A stretch of 64,000 nt of DNA, taken from contig JBBKVO010000049.1 in assembly GCA_037968475.1 (NCBI GenBank), positions 7,195-71,194 on the forward strand. The letters run 5' to 3'. Of this stretch, positions 34,131-42,089 are shown in pieces (position 1 is the stretch's first letter; every line of letters starts with the position of its first letter). The notes beneath the pieces are model-generated. The model worked only from the letters and a program-made list of their open reading frames with translations, was not told the DNA's origin and ran no database searches. Source of the stretch: SB11 sp037968475 (lineage in GTDB: Bacteria > Bacteroidota > Bacteroidia > UBA8524). Position numbers and translations under genes: made by a program.

Positions 34131-34928
34131 CTAAGCGGGCAAAAATGTTTTGCTATCGGTAGCATAGTCTGTGGGCGTAGTGCCTGTATACTCTTTAAAA
34201 TCTTTGATAAAATGGGCTTGATCGTAATAACCGCAATGGTGGGCAAGCGAGCTTAAATTTTCAGTATTGTTATCATCAAACAAATTAAGCACCTTATTAA
34301 AACGAATGATTTTTATATACTCTTTGGGTGATATGCCTATAACATTGTTAAATCTTCGGTTAAACTGTCGCTCGCTTAGATTGGCATAATCAGCCCAATG
34401 TTTCACTGTTTGGTTTCCTCCCTGTGCTTCCATCAAACCTGCAATATTGCTAATGGATGCTAAACTGTGCGTTTGCTTTTTAAGCCTAGCCACAAAAAAG
34501 TTTTGTATTGCACTAATGGCATCATTGGTTGCTAATGTATTCACTTGGTCTTCCAGCTCCTTCCCTTCTGCTCCCCACAAGTTCTCAAGCCCAACTTCGA
34601 TGCCTTTCAACTCGTGCGAGGGTATTTGTGTAAATGCGGATAGGCCAAAGGGCATAAACCGTACTGCAATTACTGAGTAGTGATGGGTAGCCAATAGGTG
34701 CATGGCATTTGTAAGCTGCCCAAAAACAAAAGAGGTGGGTTGTTGTATTAGTATATTGCCGTCAATACGGGCAAGGGGCTTTTGAAGGTTAAAAATAAGC
34801 TCCATACAACCATCAGGAAAAATACGTTCGGGTACAGCATTGGGATTGGCATCTAGCCCATCCATCAGCCAAATAAACTTAATGTAGGGCTGCAAAGCAG
34901 GCACTGGAACTATTTCCCTATAATTCAT
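34131..34928 (-). CDS. AraC-family regulator with DUF6597-type N-terminus
   Basis: 265 residues. The N-terminal part (YIKFIWLMDG, RIFPDGCMELIFNL, FGQLTNAMHL, VIAVRFMPFGLSAF) is the sensor domain common in Bacteroidota AraC proteins; the C-terminal part has two helix-turn-helix units (VKHWADYANLSERQFNRRF and LSSLAHHCGYYDQAHFIKDF) ending in GTTPTDYA. It likely regulates the neighbouring VOC operon or itself. Ligand unknown. Confidence 0.88.
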   Translation of the reverse strand: MNYREIVPVPALQPYIKFIWLMDGLDANPNAVPERIFPDGCMELIFNLQKPLARIDGNILIQQPTSFVFGQLTNAMHLLATHHYSVIAVRFMPFGLSAFTQIPSHELKGIEVGLENLWGAEGKELEDQVNTLATNDAISAIQNFFVARLKKQTHSLASISNIAGLMEAQGGNQTVKHWADYANLSERQFNRRFNNVIGISPKEYIKIIRFNKVLNLFDDNNTENLSSLAHHCGYYDQAHFIKDFKEYTGTTPTDYATDSKTFLPA

Positions 34929-34975
34929 TTACTGCAAGATAAGAAAAAGAACCTTTTTGTTGTCCGTTACTTAAA

Positions 34976-35162
34976 TAACGTGAGTTAGGGTTAGGGGAAA
35001 GTGTGAAACCCTTTGAACTGAGGCGCGTGGACTGTCACCCTGAGGCTCTCGAAGGGTGAATGTGGGTCTGGCTTGCCCCGCCATGCTTCGAGAACCTCAG
35101 CATAACAACAGCCGCACTCCAATATATTCATTTTGAATTAGTTTTATTTCGAACTCACGTTA
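34976..35162. mobile_element. 187-bp foldback element with 11-bp inverted ends
   Basis: It begins TAACGTGAGTT (34976-34986) and ends AACTCACGTTA (35152-35162), a perfect 11-bp inversion. Inside, CCTGAGGCTCTCGAAG near 35039 is inverted as CTTCGAGAACCTCAG near 35086. No coding potential. It lies between the AraC gene and the atp operon terminator. The right end matches those of the blocks at 47663-47673 and 56385-56395. Non-autonomous mobile element by structure (inference). Confidence 0.6.
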
Positions 35163-35182
35163 AATATCAAATGACAAACAAA

Positions 35183-35212
35183 AAAGCCATCGCGAAGTAT
35201 CGCGATGGCTTT
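35183..35212 (-). terminator. Terminator of the atp operon
   Basis: AAAGCCATCGCGA pairs with TCGCGATGGCTTT around AGTA; the A-rich left flank is the T-run for the minus strand. Confidence 0.9.
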
Positions 35213-35240
35213 GTATAAAAGGGTAGTTTAAATTTAAAGT

Positions 35241-36116
35241 TTAACCTTCTAACGCTGCTGCACCACCCACGATTTCTGAAATCTCGTTGGTAATTGCTGC
35301 TTGACGCGCTTGGTTGTATTTTAGGCGGAATTGTTTTAGCAACTCACCTGCGTTTTCAGTAGCTTTATCCATTGATACCATACGTGCGCCGTGTTCTGAT
35401 GCAAACGAATCGAGCATGGCACTGTATAGTTTGGTTTTTAAAGCACGAGGTATCAGCTCGTTTAGTATTTCTACTTTGCTTGGCTCAAAAATGTAACTTG
35501 TACTGCTTTCACTGGCTTCCAAACTGTCTATATCAACAGGCAGGAATTGGTCATCTTTTACAATTTGAGTAGCGGCGTTTTTAAATTGGTTGTATACCAA
35601 ATCAACACGGTCGTATTTTCCACTCAAAAATTGTTCAAATACAGCATCGCCAACTCTAAACCCTTCTTCGGCAGAAAGTTTTTGAAATGTATCGCGAAAT
35701 TGTAAGTTTACATTGTAGCCCAGTTTAGTAAAAAACTCAGCTCCTTTTTTACCTGCACACAAAAGGGTAATGTTTTCTTTGCCCAAATGTGCGTATTTAT
35801 TTTCTATAAGGCCACGAGCCTTTTTTATCACATTACTGTTAAAAGCACCACACAAGCCCCTATCCGATGTCAGCACAATAATCATTACTCTTTTCACCTC
35901 ACGGTGTTCAAAGTATTTGGCAAGACTGGCATCTTCAACACTACCGGCCAAATTAGCCAATATACCAAACAGTTTGGTGCTGTATGGACGCATTTGCGTA
36001 ATAGCTCCTTGTGCTCTCCTTAGCTTAGTAGCAGAAACCAGCTTCATAGCTTTGGTTATCTGCTGCGTGCTTATGGTGGAGCTAATACGTATCCTTATCT
36101 CTTTAAGATTGGCCAT
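35241..36116 (-). CDS. atpG: ATP synthase F1 gamma subunit
   Basis: 291 residues. N-terminal helix LKEIRIRISSTISTQQITKAMKLVSATKLRRAQ, the middle TSDRGLCGAFNSNV, and the C-terminal helix ALKTKLYSAMLDSFASEHGARMVSMDKATENA ending NQARQAAITNEISEIVGGAAAL are all characteristic. It forms the rotating central shaft. Last gene of the operon, 27 bp after atpA. Confidence 0.96.
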   Translation of the reverse strand: MANLKEIRIRISSTISTQQITKAMKLVSATKLRRAQGAITQMRPYSTKLFGILANLAGSVEDASLAKYFEHREVKRVMIIVLTSDRGLCGAFNSNVIKKARGLIENKYAHLGKENITLLCAGKKGAEFFTKLGYNVNLQFRDTFQKLSAEEGFRVGDAVFEQFLSGKYDRVDLVYNQFKNAATQIVKDDQFLPVDIDSLEASESSTSYIFEPSKVEILNELIPRALKTKLYSAMLDSFASEHGARMVSMDKATENAGELLKQFRLKYNQARQAAITNEISEIVGGAAALEG

Positions 36117-36143
36117 GTATAAACCTTTATGGGGTTAAAAAAA

Positions 36144-37730
36144 CTAACCGTTGTATTTAGCCGAAAGTTCTTTTGCTACTTCCTCTAATACGCTGGTAAT
36201 ACTATCATCAATTTTACCTTTTGCTAAAGCAGTAAGGGTGTCTTTGTGTTTAGCATCAAGATATGCTATGTACTCACCTTCAAACTCTTTTACTTTATTT
36301 ACAGGCACATTGCGCAATAAACCTTTAGTACCCAAATAAATCATGGCTATTTGGTTTTCAACCCTTACAGGTTGGTATTGGCCTTGCTTCAAAATTTCAA
36401 CGTTACGAGAACCTTTATCTAGTACCGCTTTGGTAGCAGCATCAAGGTCAGAACCAAATTTTGAAAATGCTTCTAGCTCACGGTATTGTGCTTGGTCAAG
36501 TTTAAGTGTACCTGCCACTTTTTTCATTGATTTGATTTGTGCATTACCACCCACACGTGATACTGATATACCTACGTTGATAGCGGGACGTACACCTGAG
36601 TTAAACAAGTTACCTTCCAAAAATATCTGTCCGTCGGTAATAGAAATTACGTTGGTTGGGATGTATGCAGAAACGTCGCCCGCTTGGGTTTCGATAATAG
36701 GAAGTGCAGTTAATGAACCACCACCTTTTACCATACCTCTGATTGATTCGGGTAAATCGTTCATTTTTTGAGCGATATCATCTGATGAATTCACCTTTGC
36801 AGCACGCTCTAGCAAGCGAGAGTGAAGGTAAAACACATCACCAGGGTAAGCCTCACGTCCTGGTGGACGACGAAGCAATAGAGAAACCTCACGGTAAGCT
36901 ACCGCTTGTTTCGATAAATCATCATATATAATTAAGGCTGGTTTACCCCTATCTCTAAAAAACTCACCAATAGCACATCCTGCCATAGGGGCGTACATTT
37001 GAAGTGGAGCTGGATCAGAAGCCGATGCCGAAACAACAACTGTATAATCCATAGCACCTTTTTCTTTTAGTGTATTTACCACTTGTGCAACGGTAGAGGC
37101 TTTTTGGCCAATAGCTACATATACACAGAAAACGGGCTCACCTTTATCGTAAAATTCTTTTTGGTTAATAATAGTATCTACCGCGATAGCTGTTTTACCA
37201 GTTTGGCGATCACCAATAATCAACTCACGTTGTCCACGGCCAATAGGTATCATAGCATCAATAGCTTTAATACCGGTTTGCAAAGGCTCTGTTACTGGCT
37301 CGCGAAATATAACTCCCGGTGCTTTACGCTCCAAAGGCATATTGTACAAATCACCTCCCAAAGGTCCCATACCGTCAATAGGCTCGCCCAATGTGTTTAC
37401 CACACGGCCAAGCATACTATCACCTACGTTTATAGATGCAATACGGTTAAGACGTTTAACTGTATCGCCTTCTTTTACGTGCTCAGAGCTACCTAACAGT
37501 ACAGCACCTACGCTGTCTTGCTCTAAGTTTAGGGCAATACCTCTCAGTCCGCCGTCAAACTCTATAAGTTCTCCATATTGCACTTTGCTAAGGCCATATA
37601 TAATGGCAATACCGTCGCCCACCTGCAACACGGTACCTACTTCTTCAAGTTGGGCTTCGGTTTTCAGGTTCGAAAGTTGCTCCCTTATGATGGCTGAAAC
37701 CTCATCGGGTCGTATTCCTGTTGCTGACAT
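36144..37730 (-). CDS. atpA: ATP synthase F1 alpha subunit
   Basis: 528 residues. P-loop GDRQTGKT at 173-180; arginine-finger region near the C-terminal half (GGSLTALPIIETQAGDVSAYIPTNVISITDGQIF, ALNSGVRPAINVGISVSRVGG-like order). Non-catalytic nucleotide-binding subunit of F1, also carrying the arginine finger. Length normal. 17 bp after atpH. Confidence 0.97.
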   Translation of the reverse strand: MSATGIRPDEVSAIIREQLSNLKTEAQLEEVGTVLQVGDGIAIIYGLSKVQYGELIEFDGGLRGIALNLEQDSVGAVLLGSSEHVKEGDTVKRLNRIASINVGDSMLGRVVNTLGEPIDGMGPLGGDLYNMPLERKAPGVIFREPVTEPLQTGIKAIDAMIPIGRGQRELIIGDRQTGKTAIAVDTIINQKEFYDKGEPVFCVYVAIGQKASTVAQVVNTLKEKGAMDYTVVVSASASDPAPLQMYAPMAGCAIGEFFRDRGKPALIIYDDLSKQAVAYREVSLLLRRPPGREAYPGDVFYLHSRLLERAAKVNSSDDIAQKMNDLPESIRGMVKGGGSLTALPIIETQAGDVSAYIPTNVISITDGQIFLEGNLFNSGVRPAINVGISVSRVGGNAQIKSMKKVAGTLKLDQAQYRELEAFSKFGSDLDAATKAVLDKGSRNVEILKQGQYQPVRVENQIAMIYLGTKGLLRNVPVNKVKEFEGEYIAYLDAKHKDTLTALAKGKIDDSITSVLEEVAKELSAKYNG

Positions 37731-37747
37731 ATCAGTTATATTGTCGG

Positions 37748-38290
37748 TTAATTTTGGTGGATTAATTCTTTCTTCAAAACGTTCAATTTCTTGGCTATGC
37801 TAGAGTCGTATAGGTTATCTTCTATACGTATCACAAGGCCGCCAATTATATCGGGGTTCACTACTGTTGTTAGCTCAATCCTCGCATTGGTCTCTTTTTC
37901 TATAAACTCTTTTACAGAGGCTTGCATACCTGCTGTTAAAAGTGTTGCACTGGTAACCGTAGCAAACGAAATACCGTTATGGGTATTGTATTGCTTGGCA
38001 AATTGCTCGGCTATCAATGGCAAAAACATTTCCCTGCGTTTTTTGGTAACCTGCTCTAAAAACATCATAGAGAGTTTGTTGAATGTATTACCAAAAACAC
38101 CAGTAAGTACAGCAATTTTTTTATCACTCTTTATAATGGGGCTTTTAAGCACATTCACCAAATCAGGGCTGTTTTTGCACACACTTTGCAGTGTGCGCAT
38201 ATCAAAATTCACCTGCTCAAGCAAGCCCTTTTCTATGGCCAACTCCATCAGCGATTTTGCATACCTTGCGGCTATTCTGATTTCTGACAT
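37748..38290 (-). CDS. atpH: ATP synthase delta subunit
   Basis: 180 residues. RIAARYAKSLMELAIEKG at the N-terminus and IIGGLVIRIEDNLYDSSIAKKLNVLKKEL at the C-terminus match the delta/OSCP family, which joins F1 to the peripheral stalk. Directly after atpF with one base between. Confidence 0.94.
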   Translation of the reverse strand: MSEIRIAARYAKSLMELAIEKGLLEQVNFDMRTLQSVCKNSPDLVNVLKSPIIKSDKKIAVLTGVFGNTFNKLSMMFLEQVTKKRREMFLPLIAEQFAKQYNTHNGISFATVTSATLLTAGMQASVKEFIEKETNARIELTTVVNPDIIGGLVIRIEDNLYDSSIAKKLNVLKKELIHQN

Positions 38291-38291
38291 T

Positions 38292-38786
38292 TTAGTTTAA
38301 GGTTGCTTTTTGCAAGTAATCTTTCACCAAGTTTTCTTGCTCGGTGGGGTTTTCAAATTTCTTTTTCAAGATTTTTTCAGCCATTTCTATAGAAAGTGAA
38401 GCTACCAAATCTTTAATTTCAGCTTTGGCAGAATCTTTTTCTTTATTAATGCTGTCTAGTGCAGAAGCTATCATGCGTTTGCTTTCAACATCAGCTTTTT
38501 GTTTAGCTTGTGTAATAAAGCTTTCGCCTATTTCTTTGGCTTCTTTCAAAATCTTATCACGCTCTATACGCGCTTCTTGCAACAACTTCTCGTTGTTGGC
38601 TTGCAATAGCTCAATATCTTTGCGTGCGTTATCAGCAGCTTTTAAAGAGTTATCAATAAACTCTTCCCTATCTTTTAGACTTTTAAGTATTGGCCTCCAA
38701 GCAAATTTGCGTAGTACTAAAAATACTATCACAAAAACCACTAAGGTCCAAAAAAATAATCCAAGCGCGGGAGTTAATAATTCCAT
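38292..38786 (-). CDS. atpF: ATP synthase b subunit
   Basis: 164 residues: one N-terminal membrane helix (LGLFFWTLVVFVIVFLVLRKFAWRP) and a long charged coiled coil (SLKDREEFIDNSLKAADNARKDIE onward). Peripheral stalk of Fo. One base separates it from atpH. Confidence 0.95.
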   Translation of the reverse strand: MELLTPALGLFFWTLVVFVIVFLVLRKFAWRPILKSLKDREEFIDNSLKAADNARKDIELLQANNEKLLQEARIERDKILKEAKEIGESFITQAKQKADVESKRMIASALDSINKEKDSAKAEIKDLVASLSIEMAEKILKKKFENPTEQENLVKDYLQKATLN

Positions 38787-38868
38787 ACGGTTTCTTTGTG
38801 TTTAAATAACACAACTACGCAGGCCGAATACGACCTGCGCAAGTTGAGATATATTTTTTGTTTTGAAA

Positions 38869-39123
38869 TTAAGCTGACATAGCAAGGAAACAGATTACTG
38901 CACCAAATAGAGCAACACCCTCGATGAAGGCGGCCAAAATGATAGCAGTAGTCCTGATGTCGCCTGAAGCTTCAGGTTGACGAGCGATTGATTCAACGGC
39001 TCCAGCACCAATTTTACCAATACCCAAACCTACGCCAAGGGCAACAAGACCTGCACCGATACCAGCACCTAATGGACCCCAACTTACTTGAGAGGCTTGA
39101 AGAAGCAATTTTTGTAATAACAT
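38869..39123 (-). CDS. atpE: ATP synthase c subunit
   Basis: 84 residues, two helices joined by the ARQPE loop (47-51). The ion-carrying acid is E68 in AAFIEGVALFG. The neighbouring residues lack the Ser-Thr and Gln ligands of sodium-dependent c rings, so protons are the likely ion. Ring-forming rotor. Confidence 0.96.
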   Translation of the reverse strand: MLLQKLLLQASQVSWGPLGAGIGAGLVALGVGLGIGKIGAGAVESIARQPEASGDIRTTAIILAAFIEGVALFGAVICFLAMSA

Positions 39124-39177
39124 AATTGTGTTTATTTAATGTTCGATTTTATTTGGTTTTCTGTTTCTTACTTTAAT

Positions 39178-40413
39178 TTAGTGGGCTGCACTAGCGTGTG
39201 CCTCATCGTGATGCCCGTGATCTTCCATTGCTTGGCCTATAAATAATGAGGTTAGCATGGTGAATATGAAAGCCTGAAGGAAGGCTACCAATAACTCAAG
39301 GCAGAATAGGAACAATGCAAGCGGCAATGCTGCTAATGATACACCAAAGCCTGCACTAACATTTACGCCGCCATTACTAAACATAAATATCAAACCCAAA
39401 ATACTAAGTATGATAATGTGGCCTGCGGTAATGTTGGCAAACAAACGTATCATTAAAGCAAACGGTTTGGTAAATATACCTAATATTTCTACAGGCCACA
39501 TAATTAGCAATAGTGGCTTGGGCACACCCGGAGGGTTAAAAATATGACCCCAGTAGTGTTTGTTACCTTTAAGGTTGGTAATTACAAGTGTAACAAGTGC
39601 CAAAACGGCGGTTACAGCTATATTACCCGTTACGTTTGCTGCACCCGGCAACAAACCTAATAAGTTGTTAAACCAAATAAAGAAAAACAAGGTAAGCATA
39701 TAGGGCATAAAGGCATCGCCTGTTTTTTTGCCCATGTTAGGGCGTACAACGTCGTCGCGCACAAATAGAATAAGTGGTTCCATTAACGATTGCATACCTT
39801 TTGGTACCAATTGCCCTTTTTTGGTATAGGCATTTGCTACTTTAATAAACACTAAGCACAATAATAATAGCGATACTATCATTGAAGCTACGTTTTTGGT
39901 AAGCGAAAAATCCATTGGCATCACATTGGCAGCATGATGTTCTTCGTCCATTACCAATTCGCCGTTTGCATCGGCTAAGTATATTTTTTCGTGGTGTAGT
40001 ATGTAGTTGTTGTGGTATTTAGGTGCATCGTGGCCATGTTCGCCTTCTTTATGTTTAAATGCACTTGAAATAAAAATATCCAATCCGTTTTCTTTGCTAT
40101 ATACTATAACTGGTAGTGGAAGGGTAGCATGAAAGCTTTCAGTAGCAAAAAATTCCCATTCGTGTGCATCACCAATATGGTGCATAATCACTGATTTTGC
40201 ATCGTATTTGGTTTCTTTTTCGTGGCTATTTTCACCATTATGGGCATCATTACCATTAGTATGGTTTTCAGCCTCGGTTACTTCACCGTGTTTTGCTCCT
40301 TCATTTTGGTGAGGAACATTTGCTTTTGTTAACGAAAAAGTAACAAAAAACACCATCAGCACTAAAAAGTTTAGTGCTTTAAAATTTGAAAATCCTTTGT
40401 TAACGCTACACAT
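39178..40413 (-). CDS. atpB: ATP synthase a subunit with long extracytoplasmic N-terminus
   Basis: 411 residues, compared with about 270 in E. coli. The extra 170 N-terminal residues begin with a signal-like helix (LNFLVLMVFFVTFSL) and continue as a His-, Glu- and Asn-rich hydrophilic region, a feature of Bacteroidota. The core has RLFANITAGH, with the essential Arg of the proton path, and EVLVAFLQAFIFTMLTSLFIG-like last helices. The C-terminus is His-rich (GHHDEAHASAAH). The ATG overlaps the upstream gene by 8 bp. Confidence 0.95.
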   Translation of the reverse strand: MCSVNKGFSNFKALNFLVLMVFFVTFSLTKANVPHQNEGAKHGEVTEAENHTNGNDAHNGENSHEKETKYDAKSVIMHHIGDAHEWEFFATESFHATLPLPVIVYSKENGLDIFISSAFKHKEGEHGHDAPKYHNNYILHHEKIYLADANGELVMDEEHHAANVMPMDFSLTKNVASMIVSLLLLCLVFIKVANAYTKKGQLVPKGMQSLMEPLILFVRDDVVRPNMGKKTGDAFMPYMLTLFFFIWFNNLLGLLPGAANVTGNIAVTAVLALVTLVITNLKGNKHYWGHIFNPPGVPKPLLLIMWPVEILGIFTKPFALMIRLFANITAGHIIILSILGLIFMFSNGGVNVSAGFGVSLAALPLALFLFCLELLVAFLQAFIFTMLTSLFIGQAMEDHGHHDEAHASAAH

Positions 40414-40810
40414 CGCCGATTGGTTCGTTTTTTGAATCGGGGCGCAAGTTAATCACTAAATGGTAATTTTCAAATACTGTGAAGAATAAATAAAGAATCA
40501 TGAAGATTATAGCAAAGTGAAAGCTATAATCACCTGTAAATGAGACGTATATTGCAAAGTAGCCAAAACTTAAAAAAAGACGTAGCATAAGAGTACCCAG
40601 CAAAAGCTTTAGTGCTGCGGTGGGTGAGGCCTTTAAAGTAAATGTTGATAGCATGAAAATAAGCAGTGATACCACAAAGAAAAAACCAAATACCCCCCAA
40701 GTGCCATTTGGTATAAGCGCAGTATAGCTTTGCAATGCGTATATAAGTACGCTTAACAGAGCGGCAAAGGCTAATAGCCTGATAAAAAAACGTTGAAGGT
40801 TCAAAGTCAA
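40406..40810 (-). CDS. Four-helix membrane protein of the atp operon, AtpI-like position
   Basis: 134 residues with four membrane helices and few polar residues. It sits between atpZ and atpB, where AtpI or similar accessory proteins are found in other bacteria. AtpI-like proteins help assemble the c ring or transport magnesium. The sequence itself shows no diagnostic motif I can name, so the call rests on position and topology. Its end overlaps atpB by 8 bp, so translation is coupled. Confidence 0.65.
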   Translation of the reverse strand: MTLNLQRFFIRLLAFAALLSVLIYALQSYTALIPNGTWGVFGFFFVVSLLIFMLSTFTLKASPTAALKLLLGTLMLRLFLSFGYFAIYVSFTGDYSFHFAIIFMILYLFFTVFENYHLVINLRPDSKNEPIGDV

Positions 40811-40820
40811 GGGTTAGTTT

Positions 40821-41045
40821 TTACTTTCCGTTTAGCTGCCTCAAAATTTTCATAACCGAAGCAGTTAACCCTACAATAATACCCAACAAGAGAAATAAAG
40901 GGAAACTTATTTTTAACCAATCGTCTAAAAAATGACCTCCAATGCCCAAAAGCCCTGTACTTATAACTAATTGAAAGCCTATAGAAAAATAAGCATAGAT
41001 GTTAGTTTGTCTCTGCTTCGAGGGTTTTGGCTGTGGTTCTTCCAT
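40821..41045 (-). CDS. atpZ: AtpZ/AtpI-family protein
   Basis: 74 residues from ATG 41045 (MEEPQPKPSKQRQTNIYAYFSIGFQL). Two helices (about 17-36 and 45-66) with GIGGHFLDDWLK between, typical of AtpZ. In Bacillus pseudofirmus AtpZ with AtpI forms a calcium/magnesium channel supporting ATP synthase. The frame continues upstream to 41117, but that part lies inside bactofilin. The start overlaps the end of the bactofilin gene by 44 bp. Confidence 0.85.
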   Translation of the reverse strand: MEEPQPKPSKQRQTNIYAYFSIGFQLVISTGLLGIGGHFLDDWLKISFPLFLLLGIIVGLTASVMKILRQLNGK

Positions 41046-41448
41046 TTTGTTGGCTATTTTCGCTAGTATGAACCCTTTGTGTAGAAAGCATATTGCATTT
41101 GCCGTTAAACTCAGCACCTGATTCTACAACAAGTTTGTTTACCATTATATCGCCATTAATATGGGCAGTGGGTTTTAGAAATAAGGTTTCTGATACTGTT
41201 AGTTTACCATTCACCTTGCCCGATATATCCGCATTTTGGGCTTCAATATCCCCCTCTATAATGCACGATGCACCTATTACTACTTTTGCTTTTGAAACAA
41301 CAGTGCCTTTTACTGTGCCATCAATACGTATATCGCCGTTTGATGTTATATCGCCATTTATTATAGTGCCTGCACCTACAATATTTATAGTAGCAGCCCC
41401 ACTATCGGTGGTGCGATTTCTTGCTTCTTTACTGTTGCTGTTAAACAT
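41002..41448 (-). CDS. Bactofilin (polymer-forming cytoskeletal protein)
   Basis: 148 residues. The central beta-helix has the repeating short-strand pattern (TIINGDITSNGDIRIDGTVKG, VVIGASCIIEGDIEAQNADISGKV, LFLKPTAHINGDI), typical of bactofilins, with disordered tails. They polymerise without nucleotide and position envelope enzymes. The gene lies between an M23-type membrane protein and atpZ; in other bacteria bactofilins are encoded next to M23 peptidases. It overlaps atpZ by 44 bp. Confidence 0.92.
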   Translation of the reverse strand: MFNSNSKEARNRTTDSGAATINIVGAGTIINGDITSNGDIRIDGTVKGTVVSKAKVVIGASCIIEGDIEAQNADISGKVNGKLTVSETLFLKPTAHINGDIMVNKLVVESGAEFNGKCNMLSTQRVHTSENSQQNGRTTAKTLEAETN

Positions 41449-41532
41449 AAAAGAACTTGTGTTTTAATGTGTGTGTTGTGTTTTACGAAGTTACGCTTTT
41501 GAAAGTATATTTAAAAGCTAAAAACTAGTAGA

Positions 41533-41910
41533 TTAATTGGCACTACTATCACTAGGCTGAGTTTCCTCTCCCTCAATATCGCCATTCAAAATTTTATCAA
41601 TAGCGTCCCACTTTTCAAAATACTGTTTGTTCACCCGCTCCAAAGAATCCAATCGGGCATCTTGTTTTAGCTTGATACGCAGGTAATCTGTTTTATCAAA
41701 ACCCGGAATGTATTCTTTTAATGGTGTATAAAACAATAGCAGCACTATTATTGTAGTAAAAACAACCAATAGCATACTGAAAAGTACAAAAACATTCATG
41801 GGCTTTAGCACAACAGAGGCACTTTCGTGCAGAGTTTCATCATTTACCACCATAAGGCGGTACTTATTTTTAAGTTTTTTTATGAACTTTTTATTTTTAC
41901 CCTTTGCCAC
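41533..41910 (-). CDS. Membrane protein like the N-terminus of M23 peptidases, lacking the peptidase domain
   Basis: 125 residues from GTG 41910 (MAKGKNKKFIKKLKNKYRLMVVNDETL). One membrane helix (about 45-68: FVLFSMLLVVFTTIIVLLLF), then YTPLKEYIPGF and a short coiled coil ending in an acidic tail. These features are those of the N-terminal part of Bacteroidota M23/LytM peptidases encoded beside bactofilin, which normally go on to a zinc peptidase domain. Here the protein stops at 41533, and bactofilin starts 85 bp later, so there is no room for the domain. The frame extends to a TTG at 41943, but a promoter box covers that codon. Confidence 0.7.
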   Translation of the reverse strand: MAKGKNKKFIKKLKNKYRLMVVNDETLHESASVVLKPMNVFVLFSMLLVVFTTIIVLLLFYTPLKEYIPGFDKTDYLRIKLKQDARLDSLERVNKQYFEKWDAIDKILNGDIEGEETQPSDSSAN

Positions 41911-41940
41911 TATTGATGTATTAAGCCCTAACAAGGGCTT

Positions 41941-41948
41941 CAAACCTA
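41941..41948 (-). promoter_or_regulatory. -7 element at the head of the bactofilin-atp operon
   Basis: On the minus strand TAGGTTTG, about 30 nt before GTG 41910. It overlaps the alternative TTG start at 41943, which argues against that start. Confidence 0.6.
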
Positions 41949-42034
41949 CATATTTTGCTTAACAATTGTACAACAAGCAGCAACTAATATTGTAACTACT
42001 ACGTTAAGCATTATATAAATAAGCCTAAATAAAA

Positions 42035-42042
42035 TATTTTTG
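42035..42042 (+). promoter_or_regulatory. -7 element of porW/sprE
   Basis: TATTTTTG followed by CAGC, 47 nt before the TTG start. Divergent from the bactofilin-atp operon. Confidence 0.55.
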
Positions 42043-42089
42043 CAGCTTTGCAGTTATAAACTAAGGCGTAAGGAAACACTACTAACGAT

